Origin: Bacteroidales bacterium
GTDB lineage: Bacteria; Bacteroidota; Bacteroidia; Bacteroidales; Bacteroidaceae
Length of the DNA stretch: 51,989 nucleotides
Direction of reading: 5' to 3'
Assembly: GCA_022784065.1 (NCBI GenBank)
Contig: JALFUO010000092.1
Location: forward strand, 1 to 51,989
Shown here: positions 44,139 through 51,897 of the stretch, piece by piece
How the letters are laid out: every line of letters starts with the position of its first letter
Position numbering within the stretch: position 1 is the first letter of the stretch
The notes under the pieces: model-generated
Told to the model about the DNA's origin: nothing
Databases searched by the model: none
Seen by the model: the letters and a program-made list of their open reading frames with translations, nothing else
Program-made: the position numbers and the translations under genes

Positions 44139-46841
44139 ATGAAATTTCTCCCGATTATTTTGCTCGCAGCCGCTGCGCTTTCCGTGCAGACGGCATTTGC
44201 CGAACGCCTTGCCGCGCCCGCCGCTATGGAGCCGGGCGACGATGCCGCCCATCAGGCGGAAGCCGACTTCAAGGCCCGCTATGCCAAAGGCCGTTGCAAG
44301 CACGCCGCGCAGGCTTTGGCTTTGGCCAAGAATGAGGACGAACGCCGTGCGCTCACCTTCCTTTATGCCTATATGCCGCGCCCCGACGTGACGGACTACG
44401 CGCCCGAATACTACGCCGCGCAAACGGCCTGCGCCCTGCGCGCCCGCCGCGAGATGCCCTGGGGCAAGGACGTGCCCGAAAGGGAATGGCGGCACTTCGT
44501 GCTGCCCGTGCGCGTGAACAATGAAAACCTCGACACGTTTCGCACGGCGTGCTACGAAGAACTCAAAGCACGTGTGCAAGGACTGGCCATGCGCGAGGCT
44601 GCTTTGGAGGTGAACCATTGGTGCCACGAATATGTGACTTACAAGCCCTCCGATGCCCGCACTTCCTCGCCGCTCGCCTCTATGCGCACCGCCACGGGAC
44701 GCTGCGGCGAGGAGAGCACCTTCACAGTGGCCGCGCTCCGCGCCGTGGGTATTCCCGCGCGGCAGGTATATACGCCGCGCTGGGCGCATACCGACGACAA
44801 CCACGCCTGGGTAGAGGTCTACGTGGACGGACGCTGGTACTTCCTCGGCGCATGCGAGCCGGAGCCGGTGCTTAATCTCGGCTGGTTCAACAAGCCTGCC
44901 TCGCGCGGCATGCTGATGCACACGAAAGTATTCGGCCGCTACGACGGGCCGGAAGACGTAATCGCCCGCACGGCGTGCTATACGGAAATCAACGTCACCG
45001 CCAACTATGCCGAGACGGCGCGTTCCACGGTGCAGGTGCTCGATAGCGCGGGACAGCCTGCCGCAGGCGTGCGCGTGGAGTTCAAGCTCTATAATTACGG
45101 TGAACTTTACACCGTGTTCCGCACGCGCACCGATGCCGGCGGCCGCGCCTCTATCCTCTCGGGCTTGGGCGACCTCGTGGCTTGGGCGACGGACGGCGAG
45201 CATTACGGCTTCGCGCAGGTGACGGCCTCAAAGCACGCGCTCGCCACAGTGCGCCTCAACCGCCGCGCCGGAGAGCAATTCGTAGAAGAGTTCAAACTTA
45301 CGCCGCCGCGCGGAAAGAACAACGTGCCGGAGGTGTCGCCCGAAGCCGCCGCGCTCAACCTGCGCCGCCTTGCGCATGAGGATTCTATCCGCACCGCCTA
45401 CGTCAAGACCTTCCCCGACTCCGCCGAAACGGCAGCCTTCTGCCAAAGCCACGGGCTGGACTTCGCAGCCGTGCGCCCCTTGATGGCGAAAGCGTGCGGC
45501 AACTGGCAGGCATTGGAACAAACCCTTTGCGCCTATCCCGAACAAAAAACCATTGCCACGCTCCGCACCCTATCAGACAAAGACCTGCGCGACTTCTCGC
45601 CCGCCGTCTTAGCCGACCACCTCACGGCCGCGCCCGATGCACCTGAGGCTTTCTCGGCTGCCGCCAAGACGCTCTATTATAAATATGTGTCCTGCCCGCG
45701 CATCGCCAACGAACTGCTCACGCCGTGGCGCTCGTTTTTCGCAAAAAATATTTCCAAGAAAGAGGCCGCCCGCTTCCGCGCCGCGCCTGCCGACATGGCA
45801 GACAAGGTGCGCCGCCTGCCCCTCGATACCCTTTGGAACCCGCAGGGCTACTGCGAGTCGCCGGCATCGGCTTTCACATTCGGCACCACCGACCGCAAGG
45901 GCAAGGCCTTGCTCTTCGTGGCAATGGCTCGCTCGCTGGGCATTCCGGCACGCATCGACGAGGTGACGGGCAAGGTGCAATACCTCGCTTCAGCCGAACT
46001 CCTTGCCTCCGGCAACGAGGAAAACCTGCCGTGGCAGACGGTGCAACTGGCTGCCGCCGCCCAATCGCCCGCCGCGCCGCAAGGCACGCTGCGCCTCGCC
46101 TATGAGCCGCGCCGCTATATGGAAAATCCCGGCTATTACTATCAGTTCACGCTTAGCCGCCTCGCCGGCGGGCTGCCCGTGCTGCAAAACTATCCCGAAG
46201 ACGCTACTACCGCGCAGACGTTCCGCAAGGGCACGAAGGCCGATGCCGCCGACTACCTGCTGACATCGGGTACGCGCCTCGCCGACGGCAGCGTGCTGGC
46301 ACGCTTAGCCGCGTTCTCGGTGACCGCCGGCGGCGAGACGGAAGTGCCGCTCGTGATGCGCGAGGACAAGGAGGCGGTGCAAGTGATTGGTTCGTTTAAC
46401 TCTGAAAACCGCTACTTCGACCTCGCCTCCGGCAAGGAGCAGTCCGTACTGGCGCACACGGGGCGCGGCTATTTCGTGACGGGACTTATCCGCGCCAACC
46501 ACGAGCCTACCAACCACGTGCTCCACGACTTGGAGAAACTGCGCGGCGAACTCGAAGCGTGGGGCCGCCCCATCTTACTGCTGTTTGCCTCTCACGAAGA
46601 ATGGCAACGCTTTGAGAAAAACCGCGCCGAGTTCACCGCCCTGCCGAGCACCCTCTCGTTCGGCATCGACAGCACCGGCGCAGTGGCACGCGACCTCTTC
46701 GGCGGCACGCTGGCGCAGGGCAGCGAACTGCCGCTCATCGTGCTAGGCGACACCTTCAACCGCGTGGTCTTTGCCTCCCAGGGCTATACCATCGGCTTGG
46801 GCGAGCAAATCAAGAACACGATAAGTAAAATCGGAGAATAA
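44139..46841 (+). CDS. Secreted transglutaminase-like protein
   Basis: The ATG at 44139 opens a signal peptide (KFLPIILLAAAALSVQTAFA), giving 900 residues. The transglutaminase-like fold has Cys189 in TGRCGEESTFTVAALRAVGIPARQV and His222 in DDNHAWVEVYVDGRWYFLGACEPE; the third residue expected as Asp lies in a GACEPE form typical of one Bacteroidetes subgroup. A beta-sandwich domain follows (about 290-345), then a helical region, and a second transglutaminase-like remnant around residues 570-640 (FGTTDRKGKALLFVAMARSLGIPARI) that has lost the Cys. A thioredoxin-like end (GRPILLLFASHEEWQRF) completes it. It may cross-link or cleave proteins or peptidoglycan peptides; the substrate is unknown. 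Confidence 0.82.
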   Translation: MKFLPIILLAAAALSVQTAFAERLAAPAAMEPGDDAAHQAEADFKARYAKGRCKHAAQALALAKNEDERRALTFLYAYMPRPDVTDYAPEYYAAQTACALRARREMPWGKDVPEREWRHFVLPVRVNNENLDTFRTACYEELKARVQGLAMREAALEVNHWCHEYVTYKPSDARTSSPLASMRTATGRCGEESTFTVAALRAVGIPARQVYTPRWAHTDDNHAWVEVYVDGRWYFLGACEPEPVLNLGWFNKPASRGMLMHTKVFGRYDGPEDVIARTACYTEINVTANYAETARSTVQVLDSAGQPAAGVRVEFKLYNYGELYTVFRTRTDAGGRASILSGLGDLVAWATDGEHYGFAQVTASKHALATVRLNRRAGEQFVEEFKLTPPRGKNNVPEVSPEAAALNLRRLAHEDSIRTAYVKTFPDSAETAAFCQSHGLDFAAVRPLMAKACGNWQALEQTLCAYPEQKTIATLRTLSDKDLRDFSPAVLADHLTAAPDAPEAFSAAAKTLYYKYVSCPRIANELLTPWRSFFAKNISKKEAARFRAAPADMADKVRRLPLDTLWNPQGYCESPASAFTFGTTDRKGKALLFVAMARSLGIPARIDEVTGKVQYLASAELLASGNEENLPWQTVQLAAAAQSPAAPQGTLRLAYEPRRYMENPGYYYQFTLSRLAGGLPVLQNYPEDATTAQTFRKGTKADAADYLLTSGTRLADGSVLARLAAFSVTAGGETEVPLVMREDKEAVQVIGSFNSENRYFDLASGKEQSVLAHTGRGYFVTGLIRANHEPTNHVLHDLEKLRGELEAWGRPILLLFASHEEWQRFEKNRAEFTALPSTLSFGIDSTGAVARDLFGGTLAQGSELPLIVLGDTFNRVVFASQGYTIGLGEQIKNTISKIGE

Positions 46842-46867
46842 TTATTAGTTTCATTTTCAACAGATGT

Positions 46868-46937
46868 TTGGCGGCGGCTCGGCATAGTCCGATCAAACAA
46901 GTTTGTCGGCCTCTGCGCTCGCCTTGCACAAACGTTC
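46868..46937. repeat. Dispersed GGCTGCGCTCGGC repeat, copy with longer hairpin
   Basis: Here the hairpin arms are CCGATCAAAC and GTTTGTCGG around the loop AA, between GGCTCGGCATAG and CTCTGCGCTCGCCTTGCAC. The arms differ from other copies but still pair. It lies in the spacer before tdk. Confidence 0.75.
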
Positions 46938-46991
46938 ATTTTTCATTGCAAAAAGCAAGGGCGTAAGCATTCGCCCGAAAAAAGATATCCC

Positions 46992-47567
46992 ATGCAACCA
47001 TACAGAGAAGAAACCCAACGGTGCGGCCGCATAGAAGTGATTTGCGGCTCCATGTTTTCGGGAAAGACCGAAGAACTTATCCGCCGCTTGAAGCGGGCGC
47101 GGTTTGCCAAGCAGCGCGTAGAGATTTACAAGCCCGCTATCGACACGCGCTATTCCGAGGAAGACGTGGTGAGCCACGACCATAACGCCATTTCTTCTAC
47201 ACCCATCGACAATCCTTCCTCGATGCTCCTCATGGCCACCGAGGCGGAGGTGGTAGGCATCGACGAGGCGCAATTTTTCGATATGTCGCTCGTAGACGTC
47301 TGCACGCAACTCGCGGCTCAGGGCAAGCGCGTCATCATTGCCGGCTTGGATATGGACTTCCGCTGCGAGCCTTTCGGTCCTATCCCCGCCCTTTGCGCCG
47401 TGGCGGAGGAAGTGACTAAGGTGCACGCCATCTGCGTGCGCTGCGGTGCATTGGCATACGTGAGCCACCGCATAGTGGAGGGCGACCGCCGCGTGATGCT
47501 CGGCGAGCAAAACGAATACGAGCCCCTCTGCCGCGACTGCTACACAAAAGCGATGGCAGAGAAATAG
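46992..47567 (+). CDS. tdk: Thymidine kinase (type II)
   Basis: 191 residues. It phosphorylates thymidine with ATP in the salvage pathway. The P loop is [10 protein letters not shown] (19-28), DEAQFF is the acid/base region, the lasso and zinc domain carry CVRCG and CRDC. The length and order match bacterial TDK. It ends 63 bases before a perfect hairpin shared with the convergent gene. Confidence 0.95.
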   Translation: MQPYREETQRCGRIEVICGSMFSGKTEELIRRLKRARFAKQRVEIYKPAIDTRYSEEDVVSHDHNAISSTPIDNPSSMLLMATEAEVVGIDEAQFFDMSLVDVCTQLAAQGKRVIIAGLDMDFRCEPFGPIPALCAVAEEVTKVHAICVRCGALAYVSHRIVEGDRRVMLGEQNEYEPLCRDCYTKAMAEK

Positions 47568-47630
47568 AGGCGGCGTTTTCCTAATGCCGTTTACGCGGCA
47601 AGCATACCCCGACATTCAGGACGGGGCACA

Positions 47631-47670
47631 TACGATAAAGGGCAGGGTACGCACCCTGCCCTTTATCGTA
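47631..47670. terminator. Bidirectional terminator between tdk and the flavin reductase
   Basis: Bases 47631-47648 pair perfectly with 47653-47670 (core AAAGGGCAGGGT) around the loop ACGC: an 18-bp stem, AT-rich at its base on both strands. It lies between convergent genes. Confidence 0.8.
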
Positions 47671-47702
47671 TCCTTACTTCTCGGCCGTATCGCCTTACGT
47701 CC

Positions 47703-48215
47703 TTATTGCTCAAAAACCGCTTCTATCTCCGCCACATACATCACGTGGAGCGAACCACCGGGGCGGTCGTTGTACCAGCGTTCGAGACAGGACGGGTCGA
47801 GAAATTCTTCAGGCTTCATCGGCGAGCGGAACAGCTTGCGGCATTGCAGCGTGAGCCGTGCCTGCTCAAATCCCACGGCATCGGGCGCGAGCGTCACGGG
47901 GCACAGGCCTGTGGCAGCGATTTTATCGCAGTCGCGCCCCGACTTCGTGCCGCAGAAGTTGAGAATGTCGCGATGCTCCTCGCCGAGGAACGACAGCGTG
48001 AAGCGCTCCTCGCGTTCCACAAACTCGAACGTGTGGCGTTCCGGGCGGACAAATACGAATGCCACGGGCTTATTCCACAGCCAGCCAATGCCGCCCCACG
48101 AGGCAGTCATCGTATTGAAGTTTTCGGGCGTGCCGGCCGTCACCAGCATCCATTCTTTCCCAATCAGGTGCAGCGCGTCTTCGCGCGTCAGCGTTTCAAT
48201 CGTAGTTTTCTTCAT
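47703..48215 (-). CDS. Flavin reductase-like FMN-binding protein
   Basis: 170 residues of the flavin reductase/FMN-binding split barrel type: the N-terminal LVTAGTPENFNTMTASWGGIGWLWNKPVAFVFVRPERHTFEF matches the FMN-binding region of this family in Bacteroidetes, and LGEEHRDILNFCGTKSGRDCDK follows. It probably reduces or uses FMN; the substrate is unknown. A palindrome and promoter are upstream (48240-48298). Confidence 0.85.
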   Translation of the reverse strand: MKKTTIETLTREDALHLIGKEWMLVTAGTPENFNTMTASWGGIGWLWNKPVAFVFVRPERHTFEFVEREERFTLSFLGEEHRDILNFCGTKSGRDCDKIAATGLCPVTLAPDAVGFEQARLTLQCRKLFRSPMKPEEFLDPSCLERWYNDRPGGSLHVMYVAEIEAVFEQ

Positions 48216-48239
48216 AGCAATTTATTTTTGTTCTACCTG

Positions 48240-48298
48240 CAAAATTACGCACATAGGAGCAAATAGAAATTATCGCGTAGGAAATTTCTATTTGCTCC
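48240..48298 (-). promoter_or_regulatory. Flavin reductase promoter with adjoining 16-bp palindrome
   Basis: On the minus strand TAATTTTG (48247-48240) matches the -7 consensus. Just upstream, 48256-48271 (GGAGCAAATAGAAATT) is the exact reverse complement of 48283-48298, with an 11-base centre. The inner arm overlaps the expected -33 region, so the palindrome could be an operator. Confidence 0.65.
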
Positions 48299-48353
48299 TT
48301 AATAATTTCCCCTTTCTGCGCAAACAAATCCTCCTACATGCTTGAAAGTTTTT

Positions 48354-48433
48354 GTTCAGAACTTTTGAACATATATTCAAAAGTTCTGAATACATATTCC
48401 AAACCTTGGAATATATGTTCCAAACTTTGGAAT
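48354..48433. repeat. Palindrome array III: four 17-bp units at 21-bp spacing
   Basis: Units begin at 48354, 48375, 48396 and 48417, exactly 21 bp apart: GTTCAGAACTTTTGAAC, ATTCAAAAGTTCTGAAT, ATTCCAAACCTTGGAAT, GTTCCAAACTTTGGAAT. Arms differ from arrays I and II, but size, spacing, the 4-bp AT spacers and the flanking AAAGTTTTTG/AATAAAAAA are shared. Units 1 and 2 are reverse complements in their inner 15 bases. It lies between the divergent flavin reductase and thi promoters. Confidence 0.85.
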
Positions 48434-48520
48434 AAAAAATTTCTCCTTGAAACCGAAAATTATAAGGCAGCAAAGAAAAATTATGTCAAGGGAAAAAACT
48501 CTTTTCCCGTATGAAATATG

Positions 48521-48528
48521 TAACTTTG
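48521..48528 (+). promoter_or_regulatory. thi operon promoter, -7 element TAACTTTG
   Basis: TAACTTTG matches TAnnTTTG and lies just ahead of the TPP riboswitch, predicting transcription from about 48535. Confidence 0.65.
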
Positions 48529-48537
48529 CCCGAGGTT

Positions 48538-48746
48538 AGAACAAAGGGGTGCCCGCAGAGGCTTTGCGCCGACGGGCTGAGATTATACCCTCACGACCTG
48601 ATGCAGTTCGTACTGCCGTAGGCATTGTGCTCACTCCGCAATCGCACGCCACTTTTTTCTTAGCGATTGGCCTTGACTACATAACCCCCGCTCCTTTGTT
48701 CTTTCACGCATCGATTTAACTCATTAAAAGTGAAAGGATAAGCCTT
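48538..48746 (+). promoter_or_regulatory. TPP riboswitch (THI element) and expression platform
   Basis: The aptamer spans about 48538-48632 with GGGGTGCCC, CTGAGATTATACCC and GACCTGATGCAGTTCGTACTGCCGTAGGC, the conserved thi-box cores. P1 can form from AGAACAA (48538-48544) with TTGTGCT (48625-48631). The same 5' strand AGAACAAAGG (48538-48547) is also complementary to CCTTTGTTCT (48693-48702), and CTTTCAC (48701-48707) can pair with GTGAAAG (48730-48736), which covers the region just before the thiS ATG. This suggests translational control by competing helices. Confidence 0.88.
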
Positions 48747-48944
48747 ATGAACATCTTTTTGAACGGCAAGCAGCAGCAAACGTCGGCAACGACGCTTGCA
48801 GAGTTGGTGGCTTCCCTCTCCCTGCCCGCAGCTGGCGTGGCAGCAGCAGTGGAAAGCAAATTAGTGAAGCGCACGGAATGGGAAACCTTCTCGCTCGCAG
48901 AAGGCATGCACGTCACGGTAGTGCGCGCCGTGTGCGGAGGATAG
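48747..48944 (+). CDS. thiS: Sulfur carrier protein ThiS
   Basis: 65 residues with the ubiquitin-like fold and C-terminal Gly-Gly (RAVCGG), the thiocarboxylate site. NIFLNGKQQQTSATTLAELVASL is the typical start. It carries sulfur to ThiG for the thiazole ring. AAAGGATAAG precedes the ATG and is the part covered by the predicted riboswitch helix. Confidence 0.95.
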   Translation: MNIFLNGKQQQTSATTLAELVASLSLPAAGVAAAVESKLVKRTEWETFSLAEGMHVTVVRAVCGG

Positions 48945-48956
48945 AGGACTTAACTC

Positions 48957-49144
48957 GTCTACTTGTTTACTCGTTTCACTTCGTGATTTTTGCTTTTGAG
49001 ATTTTCGGCTGCGCTCGGCAATATGAGCAAGCTCTATTGCACTCGCTTGCACGAAAATTCGGCTGCGCTCGGCATAGCCCGAACAAGTTCGGCTCTGCTC
49101 TCGCTTGCACGAAAATTTCCTTGTAAACTCGTTTACTTGTATAC
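48957..49144. repeat. Repeat-filled spacer between thiS and thiG
   Basis: Two tandem copies of the GGCTGCGCTCGGC hairpin repeat (49003-49056 and about 49054-49116, with hairpins of the TGAGCAAGCTC type and the CCGAACAAGTTCGG type) are flanked by GTTTACTT-type tandem blocks (48957-48979 and 49125-49144). No gene is present; in many Bacteroidetes a thiE gene follows thiS. Confidence 0.75.
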
Positions 49145-49164
49145 TACATAATAAATAATCAGAT

Positions 49165-49935
49165 ATGTCAGATTTAATCATTGCAGGACGGGCATTCAAG
49201 TCCCGCCTGTTTCTCGGTACGGGCAAGTTTCGCAGCAATGCCGAGATGCAAGCCGCCATTGCCGCCTCGGGCACCGAGATGGTGACAGTGGCGATGAAGC
49301 GGATAGAACTGGGCGACAGCAACGACGATATGCTCGCGCACGTGGTGCGTCCCGAAATTCAGTTGCTGCCCAACACGAGCGGCGTGCGCGATGCCGAAGA
49401 GGCTGTGTTTGCCGCGCAGATGTCGCGCGAGGCGTTTGGCACGCCGTGGCTCAAACTCGAAATCCACCCCGACCCGCGCTACCTCCTGCCCGACAGCACG
49501 GAGACACTCCGCGCCACGGAGATGCTGGTTAAGGAAGGGTTCATCGTTCTGCCATATTGCCAGGCCGACCCCACGCTTTGCAAACGGCTCGAAGAGGCTG
49601 GCGCAGCGGCGGTTATGCCCCTCGGCTCGCCCATCGGCAGCAACCTCGGACTGCGTACGCGCGACTTCCTGCGCATCATCATCGAACAGAGCAGCGTGCC
49701 CGTCATCGTAGACGCAGGCATCGGCGCACCAAGCCATGCGGCGGAGGCAATGGAAATGGGCGCAAGCGCCTGCCTCGTCAACACCGCTATCGCCGTGGCG
49801 GGAAACCCGAGCGCAATGGCCGTGGCCTTCCGCAAGGCCGTGGAAGCAGGGCGCGAAGCCTACGAAGCCGGCCTCGGCACCGCCTCGCTTAACTTCGAGG
49901 CAGAGGCGAGTTCGCCGCTCACCGCCTTTTTATAA
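49165..49935 (+). CDS. thiG: Thiazole synthase ThiG
   Basis: 256 residues forming the ThiG TIM barrel. [19 protein letters not shown] is the usual N terminus; Lys97 in WLKLEI is the Schiff-base lysine; [34 protein letters not shown] and [21 protein letters not shown] line the active site. It makes the thiazole phosphate from deoxyxylulose phosphate, ThiS thiocarboxylate and dehydroglycine. thiH follows 30 bases later. Confidence 0.97.
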   Translation: MSDLIIAGRAFKSRLFLGTGKFRSNAEMQAAIAASGTEMVTVAMKRIELGDSNDDMLAHVVRPEIQLLPNTSGVRDAEEAVFAAQMSREAFGTPWLKLEIHPDPRYLLPDSTETLRATEMLVKEGFIVLPYCQADPTLCKRLEEAGAAAVMPLGSPIGSNLGLRTRDFLRIIIEQSSVPVIVDAGIGAPSHAAEAMEMGASACLVNTAIAVAGNPSAMAVAFRKAVEAGREAYEAGLGTASLNFEAEASSPLTAFL

Positions 49936-49965
49936 TGTCTCCGCATTCTAAAATTCTTTCAAAAA

Positions 49966-51111
49966 ATGTTTTCAGAAGAACTGCTGAAATACGACTGGGA
50001 CGACATCACGCGGCGCATACATGCCAAAACCGCCGACGACGTGCGCCGCGCTCTGGCAAAATCGCACTGCGACGTAGAAGACTTCATGGCGCTGATATCG
50101 CCCGCCGCCGAGCCATTCCTCGAAACCATGGCGCAACTCTCGCGCCGCTACACCGAGGAACGCTTCGGGCGCACCGTCTCGATGTTCATCCCCCTCTACC
50201 TCACCAACTCCTGCACAAATTCCTGCGTGTATTGCAGTTTCCACGTGGCCAACAAGATGCCGCGCACAATCCTCACGCCCGAAGAAATGGTGCGCGAGTA
50301 CGAGGCCATCAAGCGCCTCGGCCCCTTCGAGAACCTGCTGCTCGTGACGGGCGAAAACCCCGCCAAAGCCGGCACGGCCTATCTCGCCAAGGCGCTCGAC
50401 CTCGCCAAACCCTATTTCTCGAACCTCAAAATCGAGGTGATGCCCCTGACCGAGGAGGACTACCGCACGCTCACGCGCCACGGCATGAACGGCGTGATTT
50501 GCTTTCAGGAAACCTATCACCGCGAGAACTACAAACTTTATCACCCGCGCGGCATGAAGTCGAACTTCGAGTGGCGCGTGAACGGCTTCGACCGCATGGG
50601 CGCAGCGGGCGTGCACTCTATCGGCATGGGCGTGCTGATCGGTTTGGAAAAGGAATGGCGCAGCGACCTCACGATGATGGCCCTGCACCTGCGCTACCTG
50701 CAACGCCGCTACTGGCGTACGAAATACAGCGTGAACTTTCCCCGCCTCTGTCCCGCCGAGAACGGTGGCTTTCAGCCCAACTGCGTGATGACGGACAGGG
50801 AATTGGCGCAACTCACCTTCGCCATGCGTATCTTCGACCACGACGTGGATATCTCCTATTCCACGCGTGAGAAAGCCGACTTTCGCAACCACATGGCTAC
50901 GCTCGGCGTGACCACCATGTCGGCAGGCAGCCACACAGAACCGGGCGGCTATGCCACGCACGCCGAAGCCTTGGAGCAATTCTCCGTGGGCGACGGCCGC
51001 AGCGTGCGCAGTGTGGAGGAAGCCCTCAGGCGCGTGGGACGCGAACCCGTGTGGAAAGACTGGGACAGCAGTTTCGACAATCCTAAGATGAACAGCCATA
51101 ATGCAAGATAA
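49966..51111 (+). CDS. thiH: Dehydroglycine synthase ThiH (radical SAM)
   Basis: 381 residues. The radical SAM cluster is Cys83, Cys87 and Cys90 in NSCTNSCVYCSF. It cleaves tyrosine to dehydroglycine and p-cresol, and dehydroglycine feeds ThiG. LYLTNSC and the later ENGGFQPNCVMTDRELAQL match the family. The use of ThiH rather than ThiO fits an anaerobe. The end overlaps thiF by 11 bases. Confidence 0.97.
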   Translation: MFSEELLKYDWDDITRRIHAKTADDVRRALAKSHCDVEDFMALISPAAEPFLETMAQLSRRYTEERFGRTVSMFIPLYLTNSCTNSCVYCSFHVANKMPRTILTPEEMVREYEAIKRLGPFENLLLVTGENPAKAGTAYLAKALDLAKPYFSNLKIEVMPLTEEDYRTLTRHGMNGVICFQETYHRENYKLYHPRGMKSNFEWRVNGFDRMGAAGVHSIGMGVLIGLEKEWRSDLTMMALHLRYLQRRYWRTKYSVNFPRLCPAENGGFQPNCVMTDRELAQLTFAMRIFDHDVDISYSTREKADFRNHMATLGVTTMSAGSHTEPGGYATHAEALEQFSVGDGRSVRSVEEALRRVGREPVWKDWDSSFDNPKMNSHNAR

Positions 51112-51799
51112 TGACCGCTATGCCCGGCAGATGCTCCTGCCGGAAATCGGCGCGGAGGGGCAGGAAAAACTGCGCCGCGCCCGCGTGCTTTTAGTCGGCG
51201 CGGGAGGACTGGGCAGCCCCATCGCGCTTTATCTCGTGGGAGCCGGTATAGGCAGCCTCACGATTGTGGACGATGATGTCGTAAGCGTTTCTAATCTTCA
51301 CCGCCAAGTGCTCTATGGCGAAGACGAAGTGGGACAGCCTAAGGCGGAATGTGCCGCGCGGCGCTTGCGCCGGCTTAACGGCGAGGTGCAAATACAGCCC
51401 ATCGTCGCTCGCTTTACAAAAGACAACGCCGACATGGTGGCTGACTACGATGCCGTGATTGACGGCTGCGACAACTTTGCCACGCGTTTCTTGATTGACG
51501 ATGCCTGCAGCCGCCACGCCACTCCATATATATATGGCGCCATCTGCGGCCTCACGGGCCAGGTCTCCGTGTTCCACTACGGCGCTTCCCCGCGCAGCTA
51601 CCGCGACCTCTTTTCCGAGCGCGACTTGCTGCAAGCGCCCCTGCCGCCGAAAGCTGTGGTTGGCCCCACGCCCGGCGTTGTGGGCAGCGTGGAAGTGCAC
51701 CAAGCCCTGCAAGTACTCATCGGTTACGGCGCGCCCCTTTGCGGCAAACTTTGGACCATAGATTTCAGCACGATGCAAACGCAAACCATCGAGTTTTAA
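51101..51799 (+). CDS. thiF: ThiF/MoeB/HesA-family adenylyltransferase
   Basis: 232 residues of the E1-like fold: GAGGLGSP (33-40) is the nucleotide loop, VSVSNLHRQVLY carries the Arg finger and DGCDNFATRF the metal/adenylate site. It adenylates ThiS for sulfur transfer. The cysteine pair normally found where SYRDLF (166-171) lies is absent, as is the usual catalytic Cys region (PPKAVVGPTPGVVG) and the C-terminal CxxC, so it lacks the structural zinc. This is known in some Bacteroidetes homologues. The gene overlaps thiH by 11 bases. Confidence 0.92.
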   Translation: MQDNDRYARQMLLPEIGAEGQEKLRRARVLLVGAGGLGSPIALYLVGAGIGSLTIVDDDVVSVSNLHRQVLYGEDEVGQPKAECAARRLRRLNGEVQIQPIVARFTKDNADMVADYDAVIDGCDNFATRFLIDDACSRHATPYIYGAICGLTGQVSVFHYGASPRSYRDLFSERDLLQAPLPPKAVVGPTPGVVGSVEVHQALQVLIGYGAPLCGKLWTIDFSTMQTQTIEF

Positions 51800-51847
51800 C
51801 TGCATTCTCAATTTAATACAAACTATTTTGTTGGCAGACACAAAAAA

Positions 51848-51897
51848 GATGAGGCTGTGTCGTAATTAAGGTTTACGGCGCAGCCTCTATTTTTTTA
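51848..51897 (+). terminator. thi operon terminator
   Basis: A 12-bp stem including two G-U pairs (GAGGCTGTGTCG, 51851-51862, with CGGCGCAGCCTC, 51876-51887) is followed by TATTTTTTT. It lies 50 bases after the thiF stop. It also looks somewhat like an insertion-sequence end, but no second end is in view. Confidence 0.65.

Noticed and set aside
51848..51897. Insertion sequence end
   Set aside because: The GAGGCTGTGTCG start is suggestive, but the stem with T tract after thiF explains it as a terminator and no transposase is in view.
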